From GCA-2862585 sp965661345 (GTDB lineage: Bacteria; Bacteroidota; Bacteroidia; Flavobacteriales; UBA7312), in the NCBI GenBank assembly GCA_965661345.1, contig CBFIDK010000001.1, forward strand, positions 124,001 to 188,000: 64,000 bases of DNA, given 5' to 3'. Position 1 is the first letter of the stretch, and every line of letters starts with the position of its first letter. Positions 18,730-26,765 of this stretch are shown one piece after another. The translations under genes were made by a program, and so were the position numbers. The notes beneath the pieces are model-generated. The model saw nothing but the letters and a program-made list of their open reading frames with translations. It was not told where the DNA came from and did not search any database.

Positions 18730-19487
18730 AAATAATCTCATACAACATCAATGGCATTAGAGCCGCCCTTAAAAAAGGACTAGACCAATGGATTGCATCG
18801 GCTCAACCCGACGTATTGTGTTTCCAAGAGATAAAAGCCAGAGAAGAGCAGTTTGATAGCAGCATTTTTTCAGACTTAGGATATAGTTGCTATTGGTTTT
18901 CAGCTCAAAAACCAGGATATAGTGGCACTGCTATTCTATCAAAGAAAAAACCAAACAAGATTACCTACGGCATGAATCATGCCGATTACGATTATGAAGG
19001 GCGAGTAATAAGAGCAGACTTTGATGATGTTTCAGTAATTAGTGTCTATATGCCTTCTGGAAGTAGCGGAGATATTAGGCAGGATTTCAAATTCACTTTT
19101 TTAGATGATTTTTACACCTACATTTCGGAGTTAAAAGAAAGCATCCCTAACTTAATAATTGCTGGCGATTACAACATTTGTCATGAAGCAATAGACATTC
19201 ACACCCCTGAAAGAAATAAAAACACTTCTGGTTTTTTGCCAGAAGAAAGACAATGGTTAACGACCTTTCTAGCGTTAGGCTATATTGATTCCTTTCGGCA
19301 TTTTAATACTGAGCCTCACCACTATTCATGGTGGAGCTACAGAGCAAATGCTAGAGCCAAAAATTTAGGATGGCGAATAGATTATCTTTTAGCTTCAGTT
19401 TCTCTAAAGAACAAGCTCAGTAGGGCTTACATTTTACCACAGGCCAAGCATTCTGACCATTGTCCTGTTGTACTTGAAATAAACTAA
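18726..19487 (+). CDS. xth: Exodeoxyribonuclease III / AP endonuclease
   Basis: This 253-residue enzyme belongs to the EEP family and cuts DNA at abasic sites and trims 3' ends in base excision repair. The catalytic series is complete: NINGIRAA, FQEIKA (metal-binding Glu), GYSGTAI, YMPSGS, AGDYNICH (Asp and Asn), WSYRANARAKNLGWRIDY, and SDHCPV (catalytic Asp-His). It overlaps the coiled-coil gene by four bases. Confidence 0.97.
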   Translation: MKIISYNINGIRAALKKGLDQWIASAQPDVLCFQEIKAREEQFDSSIFSDLGYSCYWFSAQKPGYSGTAILSKKKPNKITYGMNHADYDYEGRVIRADFDDVSVISVYMPSGSSGDIRQDFKFTFLDDFYTYISELKESIPNLIIAGDYNICHEAIDIHTPERNKNTSGFLPEERQWLTTFLALGYIDSFRHFNTEPHHYSWWSYRANARAKNLGWRIDYLLASVSLKNKLSRAYILPQAKHSDHCPVVLEIN

Positions 19488-19550
19488 CTAATCAAATTCA
19501 ATGTGTTGATAAACTTTTTTAGCAAGTGGTTTAGACTTCCTTTGCTAATG

Positions 19551-19558
19551 TATATTTG
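19551..19558 (+). promoter_or_regulatory. Candidate -7 element for the OmpA-like lipoprotein gene
   Basis: TATATTTG matches the TAnnTTTG -7 consensus and lies 22 bases before the ATG. The -33 element is weak (TTTA at 19530-19533, 17 bases upstream). Confidence 0.4.
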
Positions 19559-19580
19559 AATTGATAAATCGTGTTACGTT

Positions 19581-20579
19581 ATGAATCAAAAAATAGCCCC
19601 GTACATAGTCATACTGTCTTTATTCTATGGTTGTGTCTCCCCGAAAGTTGTTGATGAAATTAAAGCTCAACGTCAAGAAACACTAAGCCAAAATCAACAG
19701 ATAAAAAAGGAAAACAATATTCTTTCTACTGAAAATTTGGAGTTGAGCGCTAAGGTCACTCAGCTTACCAAAGAGATAGATGAATTGATAAATGATTCAC
19801 TTGAAAGGTCAAAATCTAGCCTACAATTGCAGCAACAGCTAGATGACTTAAATGAAGCATACGATTTGCTTACGGCTAAAAACAGTCAAGTGATGACCGC
19901 AAAAGCAAACCAAACCAAAGAGCTACTCAAAGAACTTCAACAAACGCGTCAAGAATTAATTAAAAAAGAAGATGAGTTATTGAACCTTGAGCAGAGCTTA
20001 TCTGTTAAACAAAATGAACTTATTGCTACTCAAAATGAATTGGAAGAAAGAGAGCAAAAAGTAATTGAATTACAGTCTATAATAAACAGAAAGGACTCTG
20101 TACTTTCAGCATTAAAAGATAGAATTTCTACGGCACTTTTAGGTTTTGAAGGCGATGGCTTGACGATTACCCAAAAAAATGGAAAAGTCTACATTTCTTT
20201 AGAAGAGCAACTATTATTTGCCTCGGGAAGTTGGCAAGTTGATAGTCGAGGCCGTGATGCTTTAGGCAAGTTATCTAAGTCTTTAGAATCGCAAAAAGAC
20301 ATAAATGTTTTGATCGAAGGGCATACCGATAGCATTCCTTTTGGTGGTAGAGGTCAAATTAAAAATAACTGGGATTTGAGTGTTGTTCGTGCTACGGCTA
20401 TTGTTGAAATATTAACATCTTCAAGTTCAATATCGCCGACTAGATTGACTGCCGCTGGTAGAGGAGAGTTTTATCCTATTGAATCAAATGTTACGGCCGA
20501 AGGAAGAAGGGCAAATAGACGAATAGAAATTATTCTCTCGCCAAAACTTTACGATTTGTATGAGTTGTTAGAAAATTAG
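19581..20579 (+). CDS. OmpA-family lipoprotein with long coiled coil
   Basis: The 332-residue precursor has a lipobox (LFYGC, Cys18), a coiled coil from about residue 22 to 185, and an OmpA/MotB-type peptidoglycan-binding domain from about 200 to 330 with the expected GHTDSIPFGG, NNWDLSVVRA and GRRANRRIEI. It probably tethers the outer membrane to the wall. The coiled coil would set the distance or mediate oligomerisation. Its stop overlaps the converging radA stop by four bases, with no terminator between them. Confidence 0.93.
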   Translation: MNQKIAPYIVILSLFYGCVSPKVVDEIKAQRQETLSQNQQIKKENNILSTENLELSAKVTQLTKEIDELINDSLERSKSSLQLQQQLDDLNEAYDLLTAKNSQVMTAKANQTKELLKELQQTRQELIKKEDELLNLEQSLSVKQNELIATQNELEEREQKVIELQSIINRKDSVLSALKDRISTALLGFEGDGLTITQKNGKVYISLEEQLLFASGSWQVDSRGRDALGKLSKSLESQKDINVLIEGHTDSIPFGGRGQIKNNWDLSVVRATAIVEILTSSSSISPTRLTAAGRGEFYPIESNVTAEGRRANRRIEIILSPKLYDLYELLEN

Positions 20580-21937
20580 GAAGCGAATAACTTCTTAAAG
20601 ACTTCTTCGATTTTTCCCACCATTACAATTTCTATCTTGTAGTTCTTAGGGTTTATTTTATTGTATTTTGAAATAAAGATTCTTTCAAAGCCCAACTTTT
20701 CTGATTCTTGTATGCGTTGGTCACATCTGTTTACGGGTCGTATTTCACCAGACAAGCCTACTTCTGCAGCAAAACAATCTTTATCCTTAATTGCCATATC
20801 TACATTCGAAGACAAGATGGCGCAAACTACTCCTAAATCTATAGCCGGGTCATCTACTTTTATTCCGCCAGTAATATTTAGAAAGACGTCTTTCGCACCA
20901 AGTCTAAATCCACACCGTTTTTCTAATACGGCCAGTAACATGGATAGTCGCCTTAAGTCAAAACCTGTTGCACTTCGTTGAGGCGTGCCATAAACAGCTG
21001 AGCTAACCAGAGCTTGTGTTTCTATCATTAAAGGACGCATGCCTTCTAATGTAGCGCTAACTGCAATACCACTCATATCTTCATCCTTTTGAGACAGCAA
21101 TATTTCAGAAGGGTTGGTAACCTCTCTTAGCCCATCGCTTTGCATCTCATAGATACCAAGTTCAGAGGTAGAGCCATAGCGGTTTTTATGCGCTCTTAAT
21201 ATTCTATAAACGTGATTTCTGTCACCCTCAAACTGTAAGACGACATCGACCATATGCTCTAAAATTTTAGGGCCTGCAATATTTCCATCTTTGTTGATGT
21301 GACCAATAAGTAATACGGGTGTTCCGCTTGACTTGGCATAGGTCATGAGTTCAGAAGTACATTCTCTAATTTGTGAAATACTTCCTGGCGAAGAATCGAT
21401 GCTGTTTGTTTGAAGGGTTTGAATGGAGTCAATTACCAAAATAGAGGGCTGAACCTCTTGAATTTGCTGAAATATATTTTGTGTATTCGTCTCTGTAAGT
21501 ATTTGGCAGGATGAGTCTAGCTGATTTAGTCGGTCGGCTCTCATGCGAATTTGTTGGTCACTTTCTTCCCCAGTAACGTAAAGAAGCTTTTCGTTTTTTA
21601 GTTTTAGAGCGACTTGCAAAAGAAGCGTAGACTTACCAATTCCAGGCTCGCCGCCAAGTAAAATTATAGAACCTGCAACAATACCTCCTCCTAAGACTCT
21701 GTTTAACTCATTGTCGCATGTGTCTACTCGAGCTTTAGCTTGTAAAGAAATCTCGCTAATGGGCTGTGCTTTATTTGAGCGGCTTGGCGATTGACTTTCC
21801 CAGCTGCTGTTTTTAGGTTTGCTTACAACTTCTTCAATGATGGTATTCCACTCATTGCATGACTTACACTTCCCCATCCACTGAGGGCTTTGTGCGCCGC
21901 AACTCTGACAAAAGAAAGTAGTTTTAGTCTTAGCCAT
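20576..21937 (-). CDS. radA: DNA repair protein RadA (Sms)
   Basis: RadA is a RecA-like hexameric helicase that extends recombination branches. The 453 residues show an N-terminal zinc finger (CQSCGAQ...CKSCNEW, residues 9-29), a Walker A site GGEPGIGKST near residue 94, the RadA-specific KNRYGS near 250, and a C-terminal Lon-protease-like domain without the Lon catalytic site. It is the last gene of the panC operon and overlaps rfaE2 by eight bases. Confidence 0.97.
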   Translation of the reverse strand: MAKTKTTFFCQSCGAQSPQWMGKCKSCNEWNTIIEEVVSKPKNSSWESQSPSRSNKAQPISEISLQAKARVDTCDNELNRVLGGGIVAGSIILLGGEPGIGKSTLLLQVALKLKNEKLLYVTGEESDQQIRMRADRLNQLDSSCQILTETNTQNIFQQIQEVQPSILVIDSIQTLQTNSIDSSPGSISQIRECTSELMTYAKSSGTPVLLIGHINKDGNIAGPKILEHMVDVVLQFEGDRNHVYRILRAHKNRYGSTSELGIYEMQSDGLREVTNPSEILLSQKDEDMSGIAVSATLEGMRPLMIETQALVSSAVYGTPQRSATGFDLRRLSMLLAVLEKRCGFRLGAKDVFLNITGGIKVDDPAIDLGVVCAILSSNVDMAIKDKDCFAAEVGLSGEIRPVNRCDQRIQESEKLGFERIFISKYNKINPKNYKIEIVMVGKIEEVFKKLFAS

Positions 21938-22415
21938 TTTTTATTTTATTAATAATGTTTGATGTGGAATAGCCTTCTAAGAACGAAATTGTTTTTACTT
22001 CACCGCCATTTTCTTGCACCTCTTTTGCGCCAACAATTTGATTTATTTGGTAATCGGCCCCTTTAACAAGTATGTTGGGTTTTACCACTTTTATTAGTTC
22101 AAGCGGGGTTTCTTCATTAAATAATACAACCGCATCAACACAATTAAGAGCAGCCAATATATTTAGTCTACTGTTTTGGTCTTGTATAGGTCTGTTTTTG
22201 CCTTTTAGTTTTTTTATAGAAGCGTCAGTGTTTAGCCCAACAACTAATTTATCTCCGAGTTGTGCTGAACGCTGAAGGTAGTCAATGTGGCCTAGGTGTA
22301 AAATATCAAAGCACCCATTTGTGAACACTACTTTAGAGTTGCCCCATTCTTTTAGCTGTGCAGCAATAGAATCGGCAGTGTAAATCTTGGTTGATAATGA
22401 AGGTATTAGGCTCAC
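21930..22415 (-). CDS. rfaE2: D-glycero-beta-D-manno-heptose 1-phosphate adenylyltransferase
   Basis: This 161-residue nucleotidyltransferase carries the motifs NGCFDILHLGH and VKGADY and the ending EGYSTSNII, the hallmarks of the HldE C-terminal domain. It makes ADP-heptose for LPS core synthesis. The kinase half (RfaE1), fused to it in enterobacteria, is absent here and must be encoded elsewhere. It overlaps radA and the flippase-like gene by a few bases on each side. Confidence 0.94.
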   Translation of the reverse strand: MSLIPSLSTKIYTADSIAAQLKEWGNSKVVFTNGCFDILHLGHIDYLQRSAQLGDKLVVGLNTDASIKKLKGKNRPIQDQNSRLNILAALNCVDAVVLFNEETPLELIKVVKPNILVKGADYQINQIVGAKEVQENGGEVKTISFLEGYSTSNIINKIKNG

Positions 22416-23389
22416 GCTTTTGCTTTCTTGTTGGATAAAAATACCATTAAAATAGATATCCCTCCAAATGCTAAGGTCATTAATGTTTGAGCAGTATGAA
22501 CAACCGTAGCAAAAAGTAAAGCAGAATCTTCTGAAACATCCAATAAAACAAGCCCTGTTTTAACAATGTAGTGGTAAGCACCTATTCCGCCTTGCACGGG
22601 GGCAACCATTCCAAAACCGCCAATGACCATGGTGTATAATCCATCTGCAAGATCTAGCATGGAAGTTGCCGAAATAGAGAAAAAACAAACGTAGGTCATC
22701 AGTAAATACATTAACCAGATGATAAAGGTGTGTAGCCAAAAGCCTGTTTTATTTTTAAGGCCTTTAATGCTTTTAAAGCCTTCACCAACACCAGATAAAA
22801 AGGTTTTTACTTTCTGTAAAAAAGGGGAAGCTGTTATTTTTTGCTTAAAAATTCGGTACATCAATACGCCTACAGCAAGCACAATTAATACTCCAACAAA
22901 AGCAGGCATAGGATTTATTGTTTTCCCTTCAAAAACAGTAGAGACTAATTCTATTAAGAGAGAAAACTTGAGGAAAAGGGTTAAAATAACTAGGGAAATC
23001 AATATGATAAAATCAATTGCTCTTTCAAGAATGATAGTACCAAACAATTTATCAACGGGAATGTCTTCGGTTTGGTTAAGGCTTGTACATCGTGTTATTT
23101 CTCCTGCTCTAGGAATGGCTATGTTGGTAAAGTAGCCAATAGAAACAGCGTATATACTGTTAAGTTTACTTACTGAAAAGCCAAGGTTTTCAAGAAGTAT
23201 TACCCATCTGTATGCTCGACTAATAATCGCAAAGGCGCCAAACAGAACTGACAGCCCAACCCAGCTATATTCAACGTCTTTCAGTTGTGCTAATAGCGTT
23301 TTAGGGTTTTGATTTTTAAATGCCAAATACATTAGCCCAAAACTCAATAGGATGAAGACTACATATTTTAACCATTTAAAAGATTTCAT
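22412..23389 (-). CDS. Flippase-like membrane protein (YbhN / lysylphosphatidylglycerol synthase TM family)
   Basis: This 325-residue polytopic protein has about eight membrane segments and the UPF0104 pattern, including YFTNIAIPRAGEITRC and GGFGMVAPVQGGIGAYHY near residue 255. The family contains the membrane part of lipid-modifying MprF and many stand-alone members suspected of lipid transport. No soluble aminoacyl-transferase domain is present. It sits between panD and rfaE2, a position conserved in Flavobacteriia, but the substrate is unknown. Confidence 0.9.
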   Translation of the reverse strand: MKSFKWLKYVVFILLSFGLMYLAFKNQNPKTLLAQLKDVEYSWVGLSVLFGAFAIISRAYRWVILLENLGFSVSKLNSIYAVSIGYFTNIAIPRAGEITRCTSLNQTEDIPVDKLFGTIILERAIDFIILISLVILTLFLKFSLLIELVSTVFEGKTINPMPAFVGVLIVLAVGVLMYRIFKQKITASPFLQKVKTFLSGVGEGFKSIKGLKNKTGFWLHTFIIWLMYLLMTYVCFFSISATSMLDLADGLYTMVIGGFGMVAPVQGGIGAYHYIVKTGLVLLDVSEDSALLFATVVHTAQTLMTLAFGGISILMVFLSNKKAKA

Positions 23390-23398
23390 AAGTAGTCG

Positions 23399-23743
23399 TT
23401 ATAGAGTGTTGTCAGGGTTAGGGAATATCAGCGTTGGGGTAAATGATTTAGCTTCTTCAAAATCAAGAATGGCGTAAGAAATAATGATTATTACATCGCC
23501 TTTTTGCACTTTTCTTGCTGCGGGACCATTAAGGCAAATTTCGCCTTTGTCGCGCTCACCTTTAATCACATATGTTTCTAGGCGTTCGCCGTTATTGATA
23601 TTTACGATTTGAACTTTTTCACCAGCAATAATGTTAGAGGCTTCCATTAGGCTTTCATCAATAGTAATGCTACCGATATAATTGAGGTCAGCACCCGTTA
23701 CGGTTACTTGATGAATCTTAGATTTTACTACTTCAATTTGCAT
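23399..23743 (-). CDS. panD: Aspartate 1-decarboxylase
   Basis: PanD makes beta-alanine from aspartate for pantothenate. The 114-residue proenzyme has the self-cleavage site Gly24-Ser25 in YIGSIT, where Ser25 becomes the catalytic pyruvoyl group. Lys9, Tyr22 and the later LNGPAARK stretch match the family. It lies nine bases downstream of panC, so the two substrate branches of pantothenate synthetase are co-expressed. Confidence 0.97.
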   Translation of the reverse strand: MQIEVVKSKIHQVTVTGADLNYIGSITIDESLMEASNIIAGEKVQIVNINNGERLETYVIKGERDKGEICLNGPAARKVQKGDVIIIISYAILDFEEAKSFTPTLIFPNPDNTL

Positions 23744-23752
23744 GGGGCGAAA

Positions 23753-24604
23753 TTAATCATTTAATGCCAAATTATCTATTAAACGGACATTTCCTAAATT
23801 TACTGCTGCGAGAATATGCGCATTATCAAGTGAATTGTTTTTTTCAAGGGGTTTCAAGGTTTCAGAATTCACAATTTCAACATATTCTACAGTCATTTCC
23901 AGACAGGCTTCAATTTCTTTTATTACGTCCTCTTTTAGTTCTGTGCTGTTTTTTTCAGCAAGAGATTGTTTCGCTTTTTTCAAACTTTCATAAATAAGGG
24001 GAGCTAATTTTCTATGGGCAGGGCTTAGCAATTTGTTTCTAGAACTTTTGGCTAAACCATCGGCATCTCTAACGGTCGGACAGCTATGCACTTCAATGTC
24101 AAGATCTAATGTTTTTACTAGATGTTTTATGATAGTTAACTGCTGAAAGTCTTTTTCACCAAAGAATGCTTTATTGGGCGAAACAATGTCAAAAAGACGA
24201 TGAACAACAGTGCACACACCATCAAAATGACCAGGCCTCATTTTACCTTCTAAGCCTTTGTCAAGACCATTTAGAGGGTATTCTTTTGTGGCATTTCCAT
24301 TGGGATACATCTCAGAAACATCTGGGCAAAATAGAATGTCGCACCGCTCCCTTTCAAGTAGGTTTATGTCTTCTTGTAAACTAATGGGATAGTTTTTTAA
24401 GTCTTCAGGATTATTGAATTGGGTAGGGTTAACAAATACGCTAACTACTACTACATCAGACTCTTTTTTAGCTTGCTTAACCAATGCCAAATGCCCCTCA
24501 TGCAAAGCCCCCATTGTAGGCACAAAGCCAATTGTTAAATTTTGCTCTTGAAGAGTGGAAATGGTTTTCTTTAAACTTTTAATGTCTTTATATACCAGCA
24601 TCAA
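23753..24604 (-). CDS. panC: Pantothenate synthetase (pantoate-beta-alanine ligase)
   Basis: PanC joins pantoate and beta-alanine using ATP. The 283-residue protein has the expected VPTMGALHEGH (HIGH-type) motif near residue 30, FVNPTQFN, PGHFDGVCTVV, and FFGEKDFQQL. The second methionine is an equally good start. It is the first gene of the operon panC-panD-flippase-rfaE2-radA and is divergent from the glycogen-synthase-like gene across 114 bases. Confidence 0.97.
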   Translation of the reverse strand: MMLVYKDIKSLKKTISTLQEQNLTIGFVPTMGALHEGHLALVKQAKKESDVVVVSVFVNPTQFNNPEDLKNYPISLQEDINLLERERCDILFCPDVSEMYPNGNATKEYPLNGLDKGLEGKMRPGHFDGVCTVVHRLFDIVSPNKAFFGEKDFQQLTIIKHLVKTLDLDIEVHSCPTVRDADGLAKSSRNKLLSPAHRKLAPLIYESLKKAKQSLAEKNSTELKEDVIKEIEACLEMTVEYVEIVNSETLKPLEKNNSLDNAHILAAVNLGNVRLIDNLALND

Positions 24605-24638
24605 ACGGTGTTTTCAGAGTATAAAAGTAACGTTTTAC

Positions 24639-24669
24639 TTGATTTATGGCTATAAAATTTGTAAATTTG
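24639..24669 (+). promoter_or_regulatory. Predicted promoter of the glycogen-synthase-like gene
   Basis: TTG at 24639-24641 and TAAATTTG at 24662-24669 are 20 bases apart. The ATG is 49 bases further on, at 24719. Confidence 0.6.
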
Positions 24670-24718
24670 CATTCACAAGTTTTGCTTTTGTTTCATTAGT
24701 AAAAATTCAAATCGATTT

Positions 24719-25543
24719 ATGGAAAAGAAAAGAGTATTATTTGTTTCTCAAGAAATCACACCCTATTTGTCAGAAACAGAATTGTCGTCGAAATGTAGAG
24801 CCCTTCCTCAAGGGATTATGGAGAAAGGGAAAGATATTCGAATCTTTATGCCAAAATATGGCTGCATCAATGAAAGAAGAAACCAATTACACGAAGTGAT
24901 ACGTCTTTCTGGGATGAACATGATTCTTGATAATTTAGATTATCCTTTAATTATAAAAGTTGCCTCCTTACAACCAGTAAGAATGCAGGTATATTTCATA
25001 GAAAACGAGGATTATTTCCCAAAGAAGACTTTTATGCACGAAATTGATGGTGAGGAATTTGACTTCCATGATGAGCGTGCTATTTTCTTTTGCAGAGGGG
25101 TGTTAGAAACAGTAAGAAAATTAGGTTGGGCGCCTGACGTAGTACATTGCCACGGCTGGATGTCTGCTTTAGTTCCTATGTATCTTAAAAAAGCTTTTGC
25201 TGAAGATCCAATCTTTGACAATACAAAAGTGGTTTATTCCGTTTATGACCAAGAATCTGACTATGAAATTAGTGACGATATGGCTCGTAAGGCATTATTA
25301 AACGGCGTCGAAGAAGAAGACATTAAGTTAATTTCTTCGGCATCGGTTAGTTCATTACATAAATTAGGCGTTCAATATGCTGATGCTATCATTATGGGTA
25401 GCGATGGCGTTAATGAAGACTTAAATAAATTCATTATTGATTCTGGAAAATATGTGCTGTCTCACCATGACAATGAAGGCTGCATAGAACCTTACAACAA
25501 TTTGTACGATGAATTGTTAGAAGAGATTGACGTATACTCTTAA
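24719..25543 (+). CDS. Glycogen/starch synthase N-domain-like protein (half-length)
   Basis: The 274 residues align with the N-terminal Rossmann domain of GT5 glycogen synthase: VLFVSQEITPYLSE at the start, CRALPQGI, and VVHCHGWMSALVPMYLK near residue 140. The C-terminal nucleotide-sugar half is absent, because the frame ends cleanly and a DUF4270 lipoprotein gene follows. The ADP-glucose-binding KxGGL of true synthases is replaced by ETELSS, so it is probably not a working synthase. Such short homologues beside panC are common in Bacteroidota, so this is a family and not a local truncation. The role is unknown; regulation or sugar sensing is speculation. Confidence 0.85.
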   Translation: MEKKRVLFVSQEITPYLSETELSSKCRALPQGIMEKGKDIRIFMPKYGCINERRNQLHEVIRLSGMNMILDNLDYPLIIKVASLQPVRMQVYFIENEDYFPKKTFMHEIDGEEFDFHDERAIFFCRGVLETVRKLGWAPDVVHCHGWMSALVPMYLKKAFAEDPIFDNTKVVYSVYDQESDYEISDDMARKALLNGVEEEDIKLISSASVSSLHKLGVQYADAIIMGSDGVNEDLNKFIIDSGKYVLSHHDNEGCIEPYNNLYDELLEEIDVYS

Positions 25544-25559
25544 TGAACGAACCATTTTC

Positions 25560-26765
25560 ATGAAACATCTTTTTTTAATCGCCCTTTCAGCGGTACTTAT
25601 TTCCTCCTGTACAGACCCTCAAGTTATTGGCTTAGAAGTTCAGCCAGAAAGCGATAGAATTACCATTTCTTCACTAGATAACAGCCAACCCTTTACTTTA
25701 ACGACAAAATCAGCAGATTCCGTTCGAACAGACGAGCCTTTAGTAGCTCTTTTAGGAAACTATGAGTCTTCCAATTTTAAAGACGTTAGTGCTACTTTTT
25801 CTACACAATTGCTATTAAGTCAGAACGCTACTGATTTTGGCACTGAACCCGTTTTGGACTCAGCAGTACTTACCTTAGTGTATTCCTCTTACTATGGCGA
25901 TACAACGGTAGAAATGGGAGTAAAAATTGAACAACTTGATGAGCAAATCTACTTTGACTCATCCTACTATTCCAATACTATTTTTTCTGCAAGTCCATTT
26001 AGCACACCTGCAGAATATTCGTTTTTTCCACGTCCAAATACTCGTCTTATGACCGATGAGGATACCGTTGGTACAAAATCTTTACGCTTAAATGTGGACC
26101 AAATAGGGCAATTTATTTTGGATGCTTCAACATCAGATTTAGAAGATAACACTGCCTTTCTTTCGTTCTTCAAAGGCTTAAAAATATCGCCTTCTAACAC
26201 CCTTTCATCCTCTATACTTTACTTTAACCTAAAGGATGCGGGCTCTAAAATGACGATTTATTATAATGATTCTTTATCTTACGATTTACTCATTGGTTCC
26301 AGTGCAGCGCGAATCAATCATTTTGAGACGGAGGAAAACATCGACCTAGATAATTTGTATGGTGTTCAGTCTATGGGCGGAACGGAGCTTCACCTTACGT
26401 TTAATAATTTGAACAGTTTAAGGCAAGTCTTAGAAAACAAGGTTATTAACCGAGCACTTGTTTCCTTTTCTGCCGAAAACAATACCGATTTGAATCCCTC
26501 ACACCCTTCGCTATCTTTGGTGCGTTTGGATTCTACTGGAACAACATTTTTCCTTGCTGATATATTGGAAGGGCAAGAGCATTTTGGGGGAGTATTGGAA
26601 GACGATAAATACGTTTTTAATATTTCCAAATACATGCTTGACTTGATAAACGGTACGTATACTGACAGCACATTAGCGCTTATTTCTGCCGGTGAAGCAG
26701 TAAACGCAAACCGAACAGAGATTAGTCAAGATGTAGATATTAATATAATTTATACTGAATTTTAA
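25560..26765 (+). CDS. DUF4270 lipoprotein
   Basis: Starting at the ATG at 25560 gives 401 residues with a lipoprotein signal (MKHLFLIALSAVLISSC, Cys17). The in-frame start at 25527 lies inside the previous gene and would spoil the signal. The rest is a beta-rich DUF4270 domain, with NFKDVSATFSTQLLLS and a C-terminal part ending in alternating strands. The stop shares one base with the glmS start. The glgA-like/DUF4270/glmS arrangement recurs in Flavobacteriia. The function is unknown and the protein is presumably in the outer membrane. Confidence 0.88.
   Translation: MKHLFLIALSAVLISSCTDPQVIGLEVQPESDRITISSLDNSQPFTLTTKSADSVRTDEPLVALLGNYESSNFKDVSATFSTQLLLSQNATDFGTEPVLDSAVLTLVYSSYYGDTTVEMGVKIEQLDEQIYFDSSYYSNTIFSASPFSTPAEYSFFPRPNTRLMTDEDTVGTKSLRLNVDQIGQFILDASTSDLEDNTAFLSFFKGLKISPSNTLSSSILYFNLKDAGSKMTIYYNDSLSYDLLIGSSAARINHFETEENIDLDNLYGVQSMGGTELHLTFNNLNSLRQVLENKVINRALVSFSAENNTDLNPSHPSLSLVRLDSTGTTFFLADILEGQEHFGGVLEDDKYVFNISKYMLDLINGTYTDSTLALISAGEAVNANRTEISQDVDINIIYTEF

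Noticed and set aside
26740..26765. A glmS ribozyme or riboswitch ahead of glmS
   Set aside because: The gene overlaps the DUF4270 gene by one base and there is no non-coding leader to hold one.
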